Source of the DNA: JBCCGL01 sp039029275
Lineage (GTDB): Bacteria; Pseudomonadota; Gammaproteobacteria; JBCCGL01
Direction of reading: 5' to 3'
Assembly: GCA_039029275.1 (NCBI GenBank)
Contig: JBCCGL010000010.1
Span: 186,001 to 250,000 of the forward strand
DNA: 64,000 bases
Under the pieces are notes generated by a model. It made no database searches, was not told the DNA's origin, and saw only the letters and a list, made by a program, of their open reading frames with translations. Position 1 is the first letter of the stretch. Every line of letters starts with the position of its first letter. The translations under genes were made by a program, and so were the position numbers. Below, one piece after another: positions 32,645 through 41,591 of the stretch.

Positions 32645-33772
32645 ATGCAAAATTTCACCCCCCTGGAACTTACTCAACACCTCGTCGGTTTTAACACGGT
32701 GAACCCTCCCGGCGACGAACACGTCGTGATGGAAAAAATCGGGGCAGTGCTCGAGGACGCGGGTTTCACAACTCAGATATTTCATATCAGCGAAACGCGC
32801 TCGAATCTGGTTGCATCGCTGGATGGGTCTGCCGATGGTTTACCGATTGTTTTTACCGGTCATATCGACGTTGTTCCACTCGGTGATGTCGACTGGTCGT
32901 TCGACCCGTTTCGCGGTGAAACAGATAGCGGGCGCATTTACGGACGCGGCACCAGCGACATGAAGAGCGGTATCGCGACCATGATGCTGGCCGCTTTGCG
33001 CGTCGCCAAAGAGCCGAAACGTAAAAGGGGGTTAGTACTGATTTTCACGGCAGACGAGGAAGTCGGCTGCGCCGGTTCACAGCTACTGGTCAAGGAACCC
33101 ATGGGTTTTGATCAAGCCGGTGCAATCGTGGTGGGCGAACCGACAGGCAACTATCCGCTGATCGGCCACAAAGGCATCATTTGGGCACAGGTCGAAACCC
33201 ACGGGGTGAGCGCGCACGCATCGATGCCGGAGCAAGGCGACAACGCCTTAAGCAAAATGGCAAAAATTATTGCGCGCATCGACGAACACGGCCTGGGGAT
33301 TCCCGAACATCCGATTCTCGGCGGGGGTACACACAATGTCGGTACACTGCAGTCCGGCAGCAATCCGAACCTTGTTCCCAACCATGCCTGCATGGGCATC
33401 GATATTCGCACCGTCGCCGGGCAAAGCAACGATGACGTCCTGCACGCATTAAAACATCTGGTCGGGAACGATGCGGACGTGACGCCCACTGTGAATTTAG
33501 AGTCGGTAATGACCGATCACGAGGACGAGTGGGTGCAGTCCTGCTTCGACATCACCGAGCCGGTTCTGGGCAAGCGTCCAAAACCCAAAGGCGCGACATA
33601 CGTAACGGATGCGTCGATTTTGAAGCCCGCGCTGGGTAATCCACCGACGATCATACTAGGCCCGGGCGAACCGACCATGGCGCACAAAACAGATGAATAT
33701 TGCGACATCGACAAGCTCGACAAGTCGATCGATGTCTACCACGAAATCGCACATCGCTGGTGTTTTTCGTAA
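32645..33772 (+). CDS. M20-family deacylase (ArgE/DapE-like)
   Basis: A 375-aa zinc amidohydrolase of the acetylornithine deacetylase/succinyl-diaminopimelate desuccinylase family. Metal and catalytic residues: GHIDVVPLGD (His), GRGTSDMKSG (bridging Asp), TADEEVGCAG (catalytic Glu pair), VVGEPTGNYP and the terminal His in PTMAHKTDEYC. The lid domain (about 180-290) carries HGVSAHASMPEQGDNAL. The exact acyl-amino acid is not clear: DapE and ArgE both fit. Its stop overlaps the start of the GFA gene (TAATG), forming a run of three genes with GFA and SRAP proteins. Confidence 0.88.
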   Translation: MQNFTPLELTQHLVGFNTVNPPGDEHVVMEKIGAVLEDAGFTTQIFHISETRSNLVASLDGSADGLPIVFTGHIDVVPLGDVDWSFDPFRGETDSGRIYGRGTSDMKSGIATMMLAALRVAKEPKRKRGLVLIFTADEEVGCAGSQLLVKEPMGFDQAGAIVVGEPTGNYPLIGHKGIIWAQVETHGVSAHASMPEQGDNALSKMAKIIARIDEHGLGIPEHPILGGGTHNVGTLQSGSNPNLVPNHACMGIDIRTVAGQSNDDVLHALKHLVGNDADVTPTVNLESVMTDHEDEWVQSCFDITEPVLGKRPKPKGATYVTDASILKPALGNPPTIILGPGEPTMAHKTDEYCDIDKLDKSIDVYHEIAHRWCFS

Positions 33773-34131
33773 TGGCGCGCGAGCGGAAACGATACACCGG
33801 AAGCTGTCACTGTGGCGCGGTTACATTCGCAGTAACGACCGAGTTTGCGGAGCTCACAACCTGCGACTGTTCGATCTGCAAGCGCAAGAACGCGTTAATG
33901 GTCAAGGTCCCGGAAAACGATTTTGAGCTGCTCAGCGGGGAGAACGCGCTTACGCTGTATCAGTTTCACACCTTCACAGCGAAGCACTACTTCTGCAAAA
34001 CCTGCGGCATCTATCCATTTCATCGAAAGCGTGTTACCCCGGAGTTTTTCGGGATCAACGTCAACTGTCTTGATGGATTCGATCCCGAAGGTATTCCGGT
34101 TCGCGCGACCGACGGCGTTGGCATGGCGTAA
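33772..34131 (+). CDS. GFA-family zinc protein
   Basis: A 119-aa Mss4-like zinc protein of the GFA (glutathione-dependent formaldehyde-activating-like) family. The paired metal cysteines are CHCGAV (12-17), CDCSICKRKN (31-40) and FCKTCGIY (about 74-81). The start ATG overlaps the preceding stop by one base. Most family members lack formaldehyde-glutathione activity, so the family name is not a function. Its link with an M20 deacylase and a DNA-repair-type SRAP protein is unexplained. Confidence 0.85.
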   Translation: MARERKRYTGSCHCGAVTFAVTTEFAELTTCDCSICKRKNALMVKVPENDFELLSGENALTLYQFHTFTAKHYFCKTCGIYPFHRKRVTPEFFGINVNCLDGFDPEGIPVRATDGVGMA

Positions 34132-34145
34132 CGAAAAGCAACACA

Positions 34146-34823
34146 ATGTGCGGATTTGTTCGAAACGTAATCGATAGCCCGGAGGTTCAAAAACTCCTGA
34201 TCAAGGTCGGGCTGGGTGACCTGGTCGGTCGGATGCGCGGCGGGCGTTCGTATCTGCGCCAAACCTTGCACGATCATGTGATCGCAACATCAACCCTGCT
34301 ACACCTGCGCGATGCCGTGTGGTGGTACGCGATGAAGCCCGAGCAGGGCCGTTACGTACCGAACTGGGACATTACATCGTTCAACGCGCGAAACCTCGAT
34401 TCACGTCTTTGGCGCAACGCGATCAAACAGCGGCGCGGGTTGGTCATCGTCGATACGCTGGGCGAAAGTCAGCCCGTACCAAACAGAAAGACACCCAATA
34501 AATTTTTGATGGAATCGAGCGAGCCGATGTTGATCGGCACGGTATTCAAGGAGTGGGACGACGGCACGCTGAGCGCCGCTGTTATTACGCGCGATCCACA
34601 CCCGGCATTTGCGCAGTTTCACGAAAAATCGATGCCGCTGTTTTTGCCGCCGGAAAAAGAATTCGTTTCTCTTTGGTTGAATCCCGGTATCGAATCGCAC
34701 CCGGAAATCGATCGCGTGCTAAACGAATCGTGGCTGTATTACGATCTCAACGTTACGCGAGTCGATACCTACAAAAACGCCAAGCCACTGAGTGAATCGG
34801 TATTGATTCCAAAAGACGACTAA
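34146..34823 (+). CDS. SRAP-family (HMCES/YedK-like) abasic-site protein, divergent
   Basis: A 225-aa protein of the SOS-response-associated peptidase fold, which crosslinks to abasic sites in ssDNA through the N-terminal Cys2. Cys2 is present (MCGF), followed by a WWYA segment. SFNARNLDSRLW contains the conserved Asn. VDTLGESQP keeps the glutamate while losing the usual aromatic GFYEW context, and FHEKSMPLFLP has the conserved His. So the four active-site positions appear intact, but the surrounding signature is degenerate. The start is fixed by the need for Cys at residue 2. It is 15 nt after the GFA gene. Confidence 0.78.
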   Translation: MCGFVRNVIDSPEVQKLLIKVGLGDLVGRMRGGRSYLRQTLHDHVIATSTLLHLRDAVWWYAMKPEQGRYVPNWDITSFNARNLDSRLWRNAIKQRRGLVIVDTLGESQPVPNRKTPNKFLMESSEPMLIGTVFKEWDDGTLSAAVITRDPHPAFAQFHEKSMPLFLPPEKEFVSLWLNPGIESHPEIDRVLNESWLYYDLNVTRVDTYKNAKPLSESVLIPKDD

Positions 34824-34853
34824 ACAGCCCGATTCTCGCGTTTTCGCAGCATG

Positions 34854-35696
34854 CTATTCCACTGCCGTTTTGCGGAATCGGCCCGGCGTTTCACCAACCG
34901 TTTTTTTAAACACTTTACTGAACGACGCTTCACTCTCGTAGCCGACGGCGTGCGCAACCTGTGTGATCGAGGATTTCGGTTGTCGCAGCAACTGGCTCGC
35001 CAGCAGCATGCGCCATTGCGTTAAATACTGCATAGGCGACTCACCCATCACGCGCTGAAACCGCGTGGCGAATGCCGTTCTCGACAGGGCGGCTACATCA
35101 GCAAGTGTATCAACCCGCCAATTGCTGGAGGGGTTTGCATGCACCGCGGCCAGCGATCTGGATATCGCGGGGTCATTCATCCCCTGCAGAAATTTTGATC
35201 CATGACCTCCCTGATCAACAAAATGGCGCAAGGCCTGTATCAGGACAATTTCGAGCAGGCGCTGAACCAGGGCATCGTGTCCGGGTTCCAGTCGCGCCGT
35301 TTCCTCGCGTAACAGGTTCATCGCCTGCTGCAGCCAAATGCTCTCGGAGCAATCGCCGCAACCTTCGAGCACAATTGCTGGCAGCTGCTCGACCAGCGGG
35401 TGCCGCAGACGACCGTCGAACGAAAACTCACCGCAGACGAGCCGAGTCGGCGTCTCGGAATCTGCGCTTTTCATCGAATGACTGATATGGCTGGGCAATA
35501 TGGCGAGCCCGCCGCTCGGGAACTCCCTGAATCCTTCGCCGGTATCGATTCGGCACTCGCCACTGGCGACGAAATGCAGCTTCAGCATATTGTCGTTGGC
35601 GGGCAAATCGAGTTTCCACGGCGGAGACAAGGTGTCACCAAAGTACAATCGACCCTGCAATCGCAGCGTGCTTAACACGTCACTTAAGAGATCCAT
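34854..35696 (-). CDS. AraC-family transcriptional regulator
   Basis: A 280-aa regulator with an N-terminal cupin sensor domain (about 10-150: FVASGECRIDTGEG, GGLAILPSHISHSM) and two C-terminal AraC helix-turn-helix motifs (about 185-275: VDTLADVAALSRTAFATRFQ, then ITQVAHAVGYESEASFSKVFKK). It ends convergently on the SRAP gene and starts divergently to the YHS gene (113 nt between starts). Confidence 0.92.
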   Translation of the reverse strand: MDLLSDVLSTLRLQGRLYFGDTLSPPWKLDLPANDNMLKLHFVASGECRIDTGEGFREFPSGGLAILPSHISHSMKSADSETPTRLVCGEFSFDGRLRHPLVEQLPAIVLEGCGDCSESIWLQQAMNLLREETARLEPGHDALVQRLLEIVLIQALRHFVDQGGHGSKFLQGMNDPAISRSLAAVHANPSSNWRVDTLADVAALSRTAFATRFQRVMGESPMQYLTQWRMLLASQLLRQPKSSITQVAHAVGYESEASFSKVFKKTVGETPGRFRKTAVE

Positions 35697-35809
35697 TACA
35701 TCAACCCTGAACGATCAGACAATAATTGACGACAAACGAGCATAGATAGTTCAAATATAGCCGACATAATGTTCATCACGTATTCGGAACCCAACACAGG
35801 AGAATCGAC

Positions 35810-36310
35810 ATGAAATACGTTCGCATGACAGCTTTAGTGAAATCAATGCTTGCCGCTGCAGTGCTCGTCAGTCAACTGGTAGTCAGTGCACACGCCGGTG
35901 GCGGCAGTGAAGTCAACAAGGGCGACAATGGCGTTGCCATCAAAGGTTATGACCCGGTTTCCTACTTTACCGATGGCGCGCCCGCCAAAGGTAGTGCCGA
36001 ACACAGCGTCGACTGGAAAGGCGCGACCTGGCAGTTCGCGAGTGCAGCCAACCGCGACGCCTTTGCGGCCGATCCGGAAAAATTTGCGCCTGCTTACGGC
36101 GGCTACTGCGCGGTGGGCACGCGGATGGGATTGAAAATCGACATCCAGCCGGACCAGTTCAAAATTGTTGATAACACGCTCTATATCAACAGCAGCACCA
36201 ACGCGCATAACCTCTGGCTACAGGATGTGCCGGGTAATATCGCCACCGCTAACCAAAACTGGCCCGATATCAAATTCAAAACTGCGGCTGAACTTAAAGC
36301 AGCTCAATAG
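35810..36310 (+). CDS. Exported YHS-domain protein
   Basis: A 166-aa periplasmic protein. A signal peptide (about 1-29, cleavage near AHA) is followed by a YHS-type segment: GVAIKGYDPVSYFTDGAPAKGS, then TWQFASAANRDAFAADPEKF and APAYGGYCAVGTRMG (about 97-111). YHS domains are often metal-associated. This family (YHS domain-containing protein in marine bacteria) has no settled function. The ATG at 35810 is preceded by AGGAG. A good intrinsic terminator follows. The divergent araC gene may regulate it. Confidence 0.85.
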   Translation: MKYVRMTALVKSMLAAAVLVSQLVVSAHAGGGSEVNKGDNGVAIKGYDPVSYFTDGAPAKGSAEHSVDWKGATWQFASAANRDAFAADPEKFAPAYGGYCAVGTRMGLKIDIQPDQFKIVDNTLYINSSTNAHNLWLQDVPGNIATANQNWPDIKFKTAAELKAAQ

Positions 36311-36323
36311 GCACCATCCTCGG

Positions 36324-36365
36324 ACTGCCATACTCGTGTAAGCGGGTATGGCGGTTCGGTTTTTT
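36324..36365 (+). terminator. Intrinsic terminator of the YHS gene
   Basis: ACTGCCATAC (36324-36333) pairs with GTATGGCGGT (36346-36355) in a 10-bp stem with one G-U pair. Six T residues (36360-36365) follow. It lies 14 nt after the stop. Confidence 0.85.
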
Positions 36366-36390
36366 CAAACCCGGCCCAGTTTTGGATTAA

Positions 36391-37362
36391 TTAGTTCAGA
36401 CCTTTTGAGTGTTCGCTCAGCAAGGCCTTCGCTTCAGTGCAGGTATCGCGTAAAACATCGGCGGCACTTTCGATACTGTCAATCAGCCCGGCGACTTCGC
36501 CCACAAATGTATTCGCCGTTGTGATATCACCTGCAACCCACGCCTTGCGCCAGCGGTCAGCTTCATCATCCTGGTTTTTGAGCAGCGCAGGTAAATCGTC
36601 GTGCCACTGATCGGTGAACGCATTTTTAAGGACGCGCGCTGTATATCGATCGGGCCAGTTTAGTCGTCGCGCAATATCCATAACGCTGGATCGAATCGTA
36701 TCGTCGCCATTTGCATCAATTGCTGCCTGCAACATATTCGGGTGCACCTGTGCTTCGTGCGTTGCCCAAAAACGCGAACCCATTACCACCCCGTCGGCTC
36801 CCAGCATTAAAGACGCTGCGAGACCCCGTCCGTCGGCGATGCCGCCAGCCGCGCACAACATCACGTCAGCATTTTCACGCGAGATAAAATCGGCTACTTC
36901 GGGCACCAGGGTTAACGTGCCCCGCTTTTCGCCGTGACCACCCGCTTCTGATCCCTGCGCGACGATCACGTCCGCACCGACACCGATCGCGTGCTGTGCG
37001 TCGCGCAGAGTTTGCACCTGACAAATCAGTGCAACACCTGCGGACTTGATCACCTGCACAAACGGCGCCGGATCGCCGAAAGACAAAAACAGCGCGCCTG
37101 GCTTTTTTTCCAAAACGTGATCGAGGAGTGCGAGGTTTTTCGCCAGAGACCAGGTGATGAATCCGCAGCCGACTTGCGTATCGCCGGCAAGTGAAAACTG
37201 CTCGTCCAACCACTGCGCATCGCCGTATGCGCCGCCGATCAAGCCCATGCCACCCGCGTTCGCCACCGCAGCGGCAAGCTCACCGCCGGCGGCGAAGGCC
37301 ATCGGTGCCTGAATCACGGGATATTGCAAATCAAATCGCCTGGTTAACTTTGTACTGATCAT
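36391..37362 (-). CDS. Nitronate monooxygenase-like FMN protein
   Basis: A 323-aa FMN-dependent TIM-barrel enzyme of the nitronate monooxygenase/2-nitropropane dioxygenase family. Visible: VIQAPMAFAAGGELAAAV at the N-terminus, the flavin-binding AQGSEAGGHGE (about 135-145, the usual QGxEAGGH), CAAGGIADGRGLAASLMLGADGVVMGSRFW (phosphate-binding), and a helical C-terminal region. It oxidises alkyl nitronates or works on similar substrates. It is 155 nt downstream of ppc on the same strand and may be cotranscribed. Its relation to the serine-cycle genes is unclear. Confidence 0.88.
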   Translation of the reverse strand: MISTKLTRRFDLQYPVIQAPMAFAAGGELAAAVANAGGMGLIGGAYGDAQWLDEQFSLAGDTQVGCGFITWSLAKNLALLDHVLEKKPGALFLSFGDPAPFVQVIKSAGVALICQVQTLRDAQHAIGVGADVIVAQGSEAGGHGEKRGTLTLVPEVADFISRENADVMLCAAGGIADGRGLAASLMLGADGVVMGSRFWATHEAQVHPNMLQAAIDANGDDTIRSSVMDIARRLNWPDRYTARVLKNAFTDQWHDDLPALLKNQDDEADRWRKAWVAGDITTANTFVGEVAGLIDSIESAADVLRDTCTEAKALLSEHSKGLN

Positions 37363-37517
37363 GAGATGCCGATGGGTAAAGCCATAAACGGTATTAAAAA
37401 ACGCCAGCGAAGCTGCAAGCGCAACGCGAAAGCTCGATATTGAGGGAGTTTAGTAGGCATAAATGACCGAGTTAGAGTCAGCTTTCAATGCCGCAATTGC
37501 GCTGCAGCTAGTTTTTT

Positions 37518-40313
37518 CTAACCGGTCCAGCCAAGTCCCGCAGCAATACAGTTGATCGAATGCAACAACGGCTCGCTGTCCGGTTGATCGACCTCATCCG
37601 ATACCGATCGAAACTGGCGAATCAAATCGACCTGTGCGCGACCGACCTGATCAATCACGCTCACGCGTCGCTCGACTCGACTCTTGAAGTGCGGAAAGCG
37701 CTCGCTCAGTTCAGAGCCGCCGGAAATCAACAAAACCATCGCTTTGGTCAGGTTGAATTCGTTTTCGATCAAGCTGAAAACGCGCTCGCGAATTTCCTCA
37801 TCGACGACTAAATCAGCGAACGCTCTGGCAATCTCCAAATCCACTTGCACCAAAGTCTTTTCCACTTCATCGATGATCAACCTGAAGACAGCGCATTCGT
37901 CAAACATACGCTTTAGAATCGCTTCACCTTCTTCGCCGCGCACATCCATCAATTGTTTTAAACCGCTGCCCACGCCGTACCAGCCGGTGACAAGATGACG
38001 ATTCTGACTCCACGCAAATACCCACGGAATCGCGCGCAGATCATCAAGTGACGCCGCACCAAAGCGCCGCGCCGGGCGCGAGCCGATATTGAGCAGGGCG
38101 AGTTCTTCGACCGGGCTGGCAGCGTTGTAGTAGTCGATCAAACCGGGCTGCTCGACAAGGTTTCGGTAACTGGTGTACGACGTGCCAGACAGCGCTTCCA
38201 TTACCTCGCTGAACTCGGGATCGATCGCAGCCTGCTGCGATTTTTCCTGAAGCAGCGTGTGCTCCATAACCGTAGAGGCGACCAGTTCGAGGTGATGCCG
38301 AGCGGTGCCGCGGTTAGCGTATTTTGACGAGATCACCTCGCCCTGTTCGGTCACCCGAATCCGCCCCTGCACCGAGCCGTGCGGTTGCGCGAGAATCGCA
38401 CGCTCGGTCGGCGCGCCCCCGCGACTGACCGAACCGCCACGACCGTGGAAAAACGAAATTGGAATGCCGCTGGTGCGCCCAGCTTCGGTCAATTTGATTT
38501 GTGCTTTGTTGGTTTCCCAGTTGGAAGTGAGATAACCGCCGTCTTTGTTCGAGTCGGAGTAACCGATCATCACTTCCTGCACGCCGCCGAGATCGCGCAC
38601 CGTGCGACGTACCGTTGGCGTGGCCAACAGTGTTTTCATTATTGACGGTGCGGCCTGCAGGTCATCGATCGTTTCAAACAACGGCACGACCATAATGCGG
38701 CAGCTTTCAGTGCCCGCTTCGTCAGCAAAAAGCCCGGCGTATTTGGCCAGCAAATACACGCCCAGAATGTCATCCACCGTTTGCGTCATGCTGAGCACAA
38801 ACGCACCGATGGCGTCGCGATCAAATTGCTCGGGCGACGCTCGCACCACACCCAACAGCGCCATCAGCTCGCGCGCTTCTTCCGGCAGGTCGGTCAGCAG
38901 CGGCGGCACTTCCAGCGGAGCCGAGAGCGACTCGGCGATCCATTCACTCCACGGCTTAGACCCCAGTTCAGGAGGCGCGTCAGACGTCTGATTCACGCGG
39001 GCCCAAATCGCTTGCAGGGTTCGATTGGTCACCGTGGTGTTCTGTCGCAAGTCGAGTCGCACAGTGCGAAAACGAAACGACGTAACCTCGCGCCGGATCG
39101 GCGTAATGTAAGCGCGCGAGAGATCCAGACAATCCGCCTGATTCATCCCGGTTTCCAGGGCGCGTAAGTCTGCGATCAGCTGATCGGCGTTGTCGTACGG
39201 CTCGCCTTGAACCAGAGCACCGTCAATGACCGCAAGATTGGCGTCGAGCTTGCGTTGAATACAGGCAATAAACTGACGAAACACCTCGCCGGGGTTACGC
39301 GTGGCAATGTCATCGGCAGCGCCGCTGTCGCGCAGCATGCGGTCGAGTTCGACCAGAAATTCGGCGGAAACCCGGAGCGACTGGCGCGACGCGCTGAGGG
39401 TGCGAATGAGCGATGGCATCTGATCGCGGTAGTGCTGGATTGCAGCGCGCTGATTAGTCTGCAAGGTGCGCCGGGTTGTCTCGTGCGTGACAAACGGATT
39501 ACCGTCGCGATCGCCTCCAATCCATGAACCAAAATGCAAAAACGGCGCGAGTGAAAAGTGCCGCTCCGGATAGTGTTGCTGCAGCGCCCAGGAAAGCGAG
39601 TTCTGCACGTCTGGAATCAACCCGAAAATAGTGCCCTTGAAAAAGTGCAAACCCCAGGCAACCTCGGCGTCGACACTGGGTTTTTCCAGCATCAATTCAC
39701 CGCTCAACCAGAGCAAATCAATCTCGTTGCGCAAACTGTCAACCAAACGCGTACGCTCGCGCGGCGTCCAGCGGTTTGATTCGAGATCGACCAGACGCCG
39801 ATAGATGCGACGATGAATTTCGATTGCGGTAATGCGGCGAATTTCGGTTGGGTGCGCTGTTATCGTCGGGCGAATCTGCGCAGTGTTGAAAAAACCTTGC
39901 AGCTGATCGGCACTGATACCGGCGGCGCGCGCACGGCGCAGGATGTTGTTAAAGGTACCGCGTTGTTCGGAGTGTCCGATCTGCGTTTCGTTTTCACGTC
40001 GCAAACGCATCGCCGCGTTTTCTTCGGCGATATTCAAAAGCTGCAACCAGATTCCCTGCACCTGCAGGCAACGCAACAGGGTGTCGCGAGCGTCGGTTGG
40101 CAGCACCACTCCGTCTTGCAGATATTGGGGCACGTCGGGCGCGCGCTTGTTGATGATATCAACCAGCAACTGATAGAGCAGCTTGACCACGCCTTCGGCG
40201 TACGTGGTCGCAAGGGTCGCGCTGGGCCCCAGAGATGTGATGCTGAGTTTGGACAGATCGCCTGTTGTAGCAGTGGCGTCTGCACTCACTTCAGGCTGAG
40301 ATTCTACGTTCAT
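37518..40313 (-). CDS. ppc: Phosphoenolpyruvate carboxylase
   Basis: PEP carboxylase, 931 aa, somewhat longer than the E. coli enzyme. It makes oxaloacetate from PEP and bicarbonate. Motifs: ITAHPTEIRR (catalytic His region), GGDRDGNPFVT, VMIGYSDSNKDGGYLTSNW, FFHGRGGSVSRGG, and a C-terminus ending GLGWTG with the invariant terminal Gly. The N-terminal extension is rich in Ser/Thr/Ala. It is the last clear serine-cycle gene of the operon, where it closes C1 fixation by forming oxaloacetate for malate. It follows the enolase-superfamily gene by 84 nt. Confidence 0.96.
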   Translation of the reverse strand: MNVESQPEVSADATATTGDLSKLSITSLGPSATLATTYAEGVVKLLYQLLVDIINKRAPDVPQYLQDGVVLPTDARDTLLRCLQVQGIWLQLLNIAEENAAMRLRRENETQIGHSEQRGTFNNILRRARAAGISADQLQGFFNTAQIRPTITAHPTEIRRITAIEIHRRIYRRLVDLESNRWTPRERTRLVDSLRNEIDLLWLSGELMLEKPSVDAEVAWGLHFFKGTIFGLIPDVQNSLSWALQQHYPERHFSLAPFLHFGSWIGGDRDGNPFVTHETTRRTLQTNQRAAIQHYRDQMPSLIRTLSASRQSLRVSAEFLVELDRMLRDSGAADDIATRNPGEVFRQFIACIQRKLDANLAVIDGALVQGEPYDNADQLIADLRALETGMNQADCLDLSRAYITPIRREVTSFRFRTVRLDLRQNTTVTNRTLQAIWARVNQTSDAPPELGSKPWSEWIAESLSAPLEVPPLLTDLPEEARELMALLGVVRASPEQFDRDAIGAFVLSMTQTVDDILGVYLLAKYAGLFADEAGTESCRIMVVPLFETIDDLQAAPSIMKTLLATPTVRRTVRDLGGVQEVMIGYSDSNKDGGYLTSNWETNKAQIKLTEAGRTSGIPISFFHGRGGSVSRGGAPTERAILAQPHGSVQGRIRVTEQGEVISSKYANRGTARHHLELVASTVMEHTLLQEKSQQAAIDPEFSEVMEALSGTSYTSYRNLVEQPGLIDYYNAASPVEELALLNIGSRPARRFGAASLDDLRAIPWVFAWSQNRHLVTGWYGVGSGLKQLMDVRGEEGEAILKRMFDECAVFRLIIDEVEKTLVQVDLEIARAFADLVVDEEIRERVFSLIENEFNLTKAMVLLISGGSELSERFPHFKSRVERRVSVIDQVGRAQVDLIRQFRSVSDEVDQPDSEPLLHSINCIAAGLGWTG

Positions 40314-40397
40314 CGTGCAATTTTATCGTCTGACGAATTGGCTTTGAAGCGAGCCCGATCTTTTCCAACACGCACAAGGATCGTGCGGCATGCGCGA

Positions 40398-41519
40398 TTA
40401 TTTGTAGCAAGCGATCGGTTCACCAAGGGACTCCCTGTTGATTTCCAGCCCGAGCCCGGGCGAATCCGGGGTCAGGATGCCGCCGTCTACGACCGGCGCG
40501 TCAAAAGCGGCAGTATCGGCGCTCACCATGTCGCGACAATCGAGCACACAGCGCAACAGGTTTTGTCTAACCGTCGCTCCCAAATGGGTAATGGCTGCAA
40601 ACGCGATTGCGGACCCCACGGTGTCCTGGACACTTATCGTCATGCCGGTCGCGCTGCATATATCCCGATGGCGGCGCGAGCGGGTCAGCCCCCCGGCCTT
40701 GCTGATCTTCAGGCCAATTCCGTCGGCGACATCGTGCGCAATGATATGGATGATGTCCGCGTCCTGTTGCGCGAGCTCGTCGATGATGATCGGAACAGGA
40801 CAACGCTGACGCAGACTCAAGGTTTCGCTCCAGGTGGCGCAGGGGGCTTCCAGAACAAAGTCGAGCCCGCTCGGCAGCAGTCGCAGCATTCGCAGGACTG
40901 TCTCCGGCACCATGCCGCCGTTTGCGTCGACAATGAAATACTCGCCGGGCTTACGATCTGCGAGTGACGCCTTGATGCGTTCAGCGTCGAGCGCGGGCCC
41001 GCCTTCGTGGTCCAGAGCGCCAATTTTGACCGAGTGGCCGAGGTACCCACGTTCGCGATGCTCGGCTACACGGTGTCGCATATCGTCGGGATCTCCAGCG
41101 TAGATAGACGAAATAACCGGCAATCGATTTCCGGTTGCCCCGCCTAACAAATCACAAACGGGAAGCTGCACAGACTTTCCGAATATGTCCCAACAGGCAA
41201 CATCGAGCGCGGTCTTGGCGTGATTGTGGCCCACGAGTGCATCGTCCATCGCGTCGTTGATGCGGTCAACGCGGCGCGGGTCGCGGCCGATCAGAGCCGG
41301 GGCGATTTCGGCGATTCCTGAACGCACACCAAGCGCGTGCGCCGCGATGTACGTAGACCCGAACGGCGTGCTCTCGCCCCAGCCTTCGATGCCGTTATCG
41401 GTCAGTATCCTGACAATTGTGGCGTCGAAGCTTCGATACTCGCGCCCACCCGACAAGGAATAAACGCCGCCCGAATACGGCAGATCGAGTTGAAAGACGT
41501 CTACTTGTGAAATCTTCAT
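40398..41519 (-). CDS. Enolase-superfamily (MR/MLE subgroup) enzyme
   Basis: A 373-aa muconate cycloisomerase-like protein. Metal ligands are Asp198 (VDANG), Glu224 (LEAPC) and Asp247 (IIDEL). Lys271 and Lys274 lie in GLKISKAGG at the sixth strand. At the second strand the usual KxK is SVK (163-165), so only the second Lys remains. It abstracts an alpha-proton next to a carboxylate; racemases/epimerases of amino acids and betaines, hydroxyproline dehydratases and cycloisomerases share the fold. It is not enolase itself. It is inserted between hprA and ppc, tightly spaced, in a serine-cycle operon, which is an unusual place for it. A proline/hydroxyproline or betaine-derived substrate is my best guess. 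Confidence 0.86.
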   Translation of the reverse strand: MKISQVDVFQLDLPYSGGVYSLSGGREYRSFDATIVRILTDNGIEGWGESTPFGSTYIAAHALGVRSGIAEIAPALIGRDPRRVDRINDAMDDALVGHNHAKTALDVACWDIFGKSVQLPVCDLLGGATGNRLPVISSIYAGDPDDMRHRVAEHRERGYLGHSVKIGALDHEGGPALDAERIKASLADRKPGEYFIVDANGGMVPETVLRMLRLLPSGLDFVLEAPCATWSETLSLRQRCPVPIIIDELAQQDADIIHIIAHDVADGIGLKISKAGGLTRSRRHRDICSATGMTISVQDTVGSAIAFAAITHLGATVRQNLLRCVLDCRDMVSADTAAFDAPVVDGGILTPDSPGLGLEINRESLGEPIACYK

Positions 41520-41591
41520 GTTCTTATTCTTGCTTTTACAGGCTATCGAACTCGCTGTATGTCAACTGAGCGCGATCCCCGCCAGAGCAAT

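Noticed and set aside
38305..40967. Plus-strand frames opposite ppc and the enolase-superfamily gene, including one of 384 codons
   Set aside because: They are the antisense of strongly supported genes, with Arg/His-rich composition and no recognisable domains.
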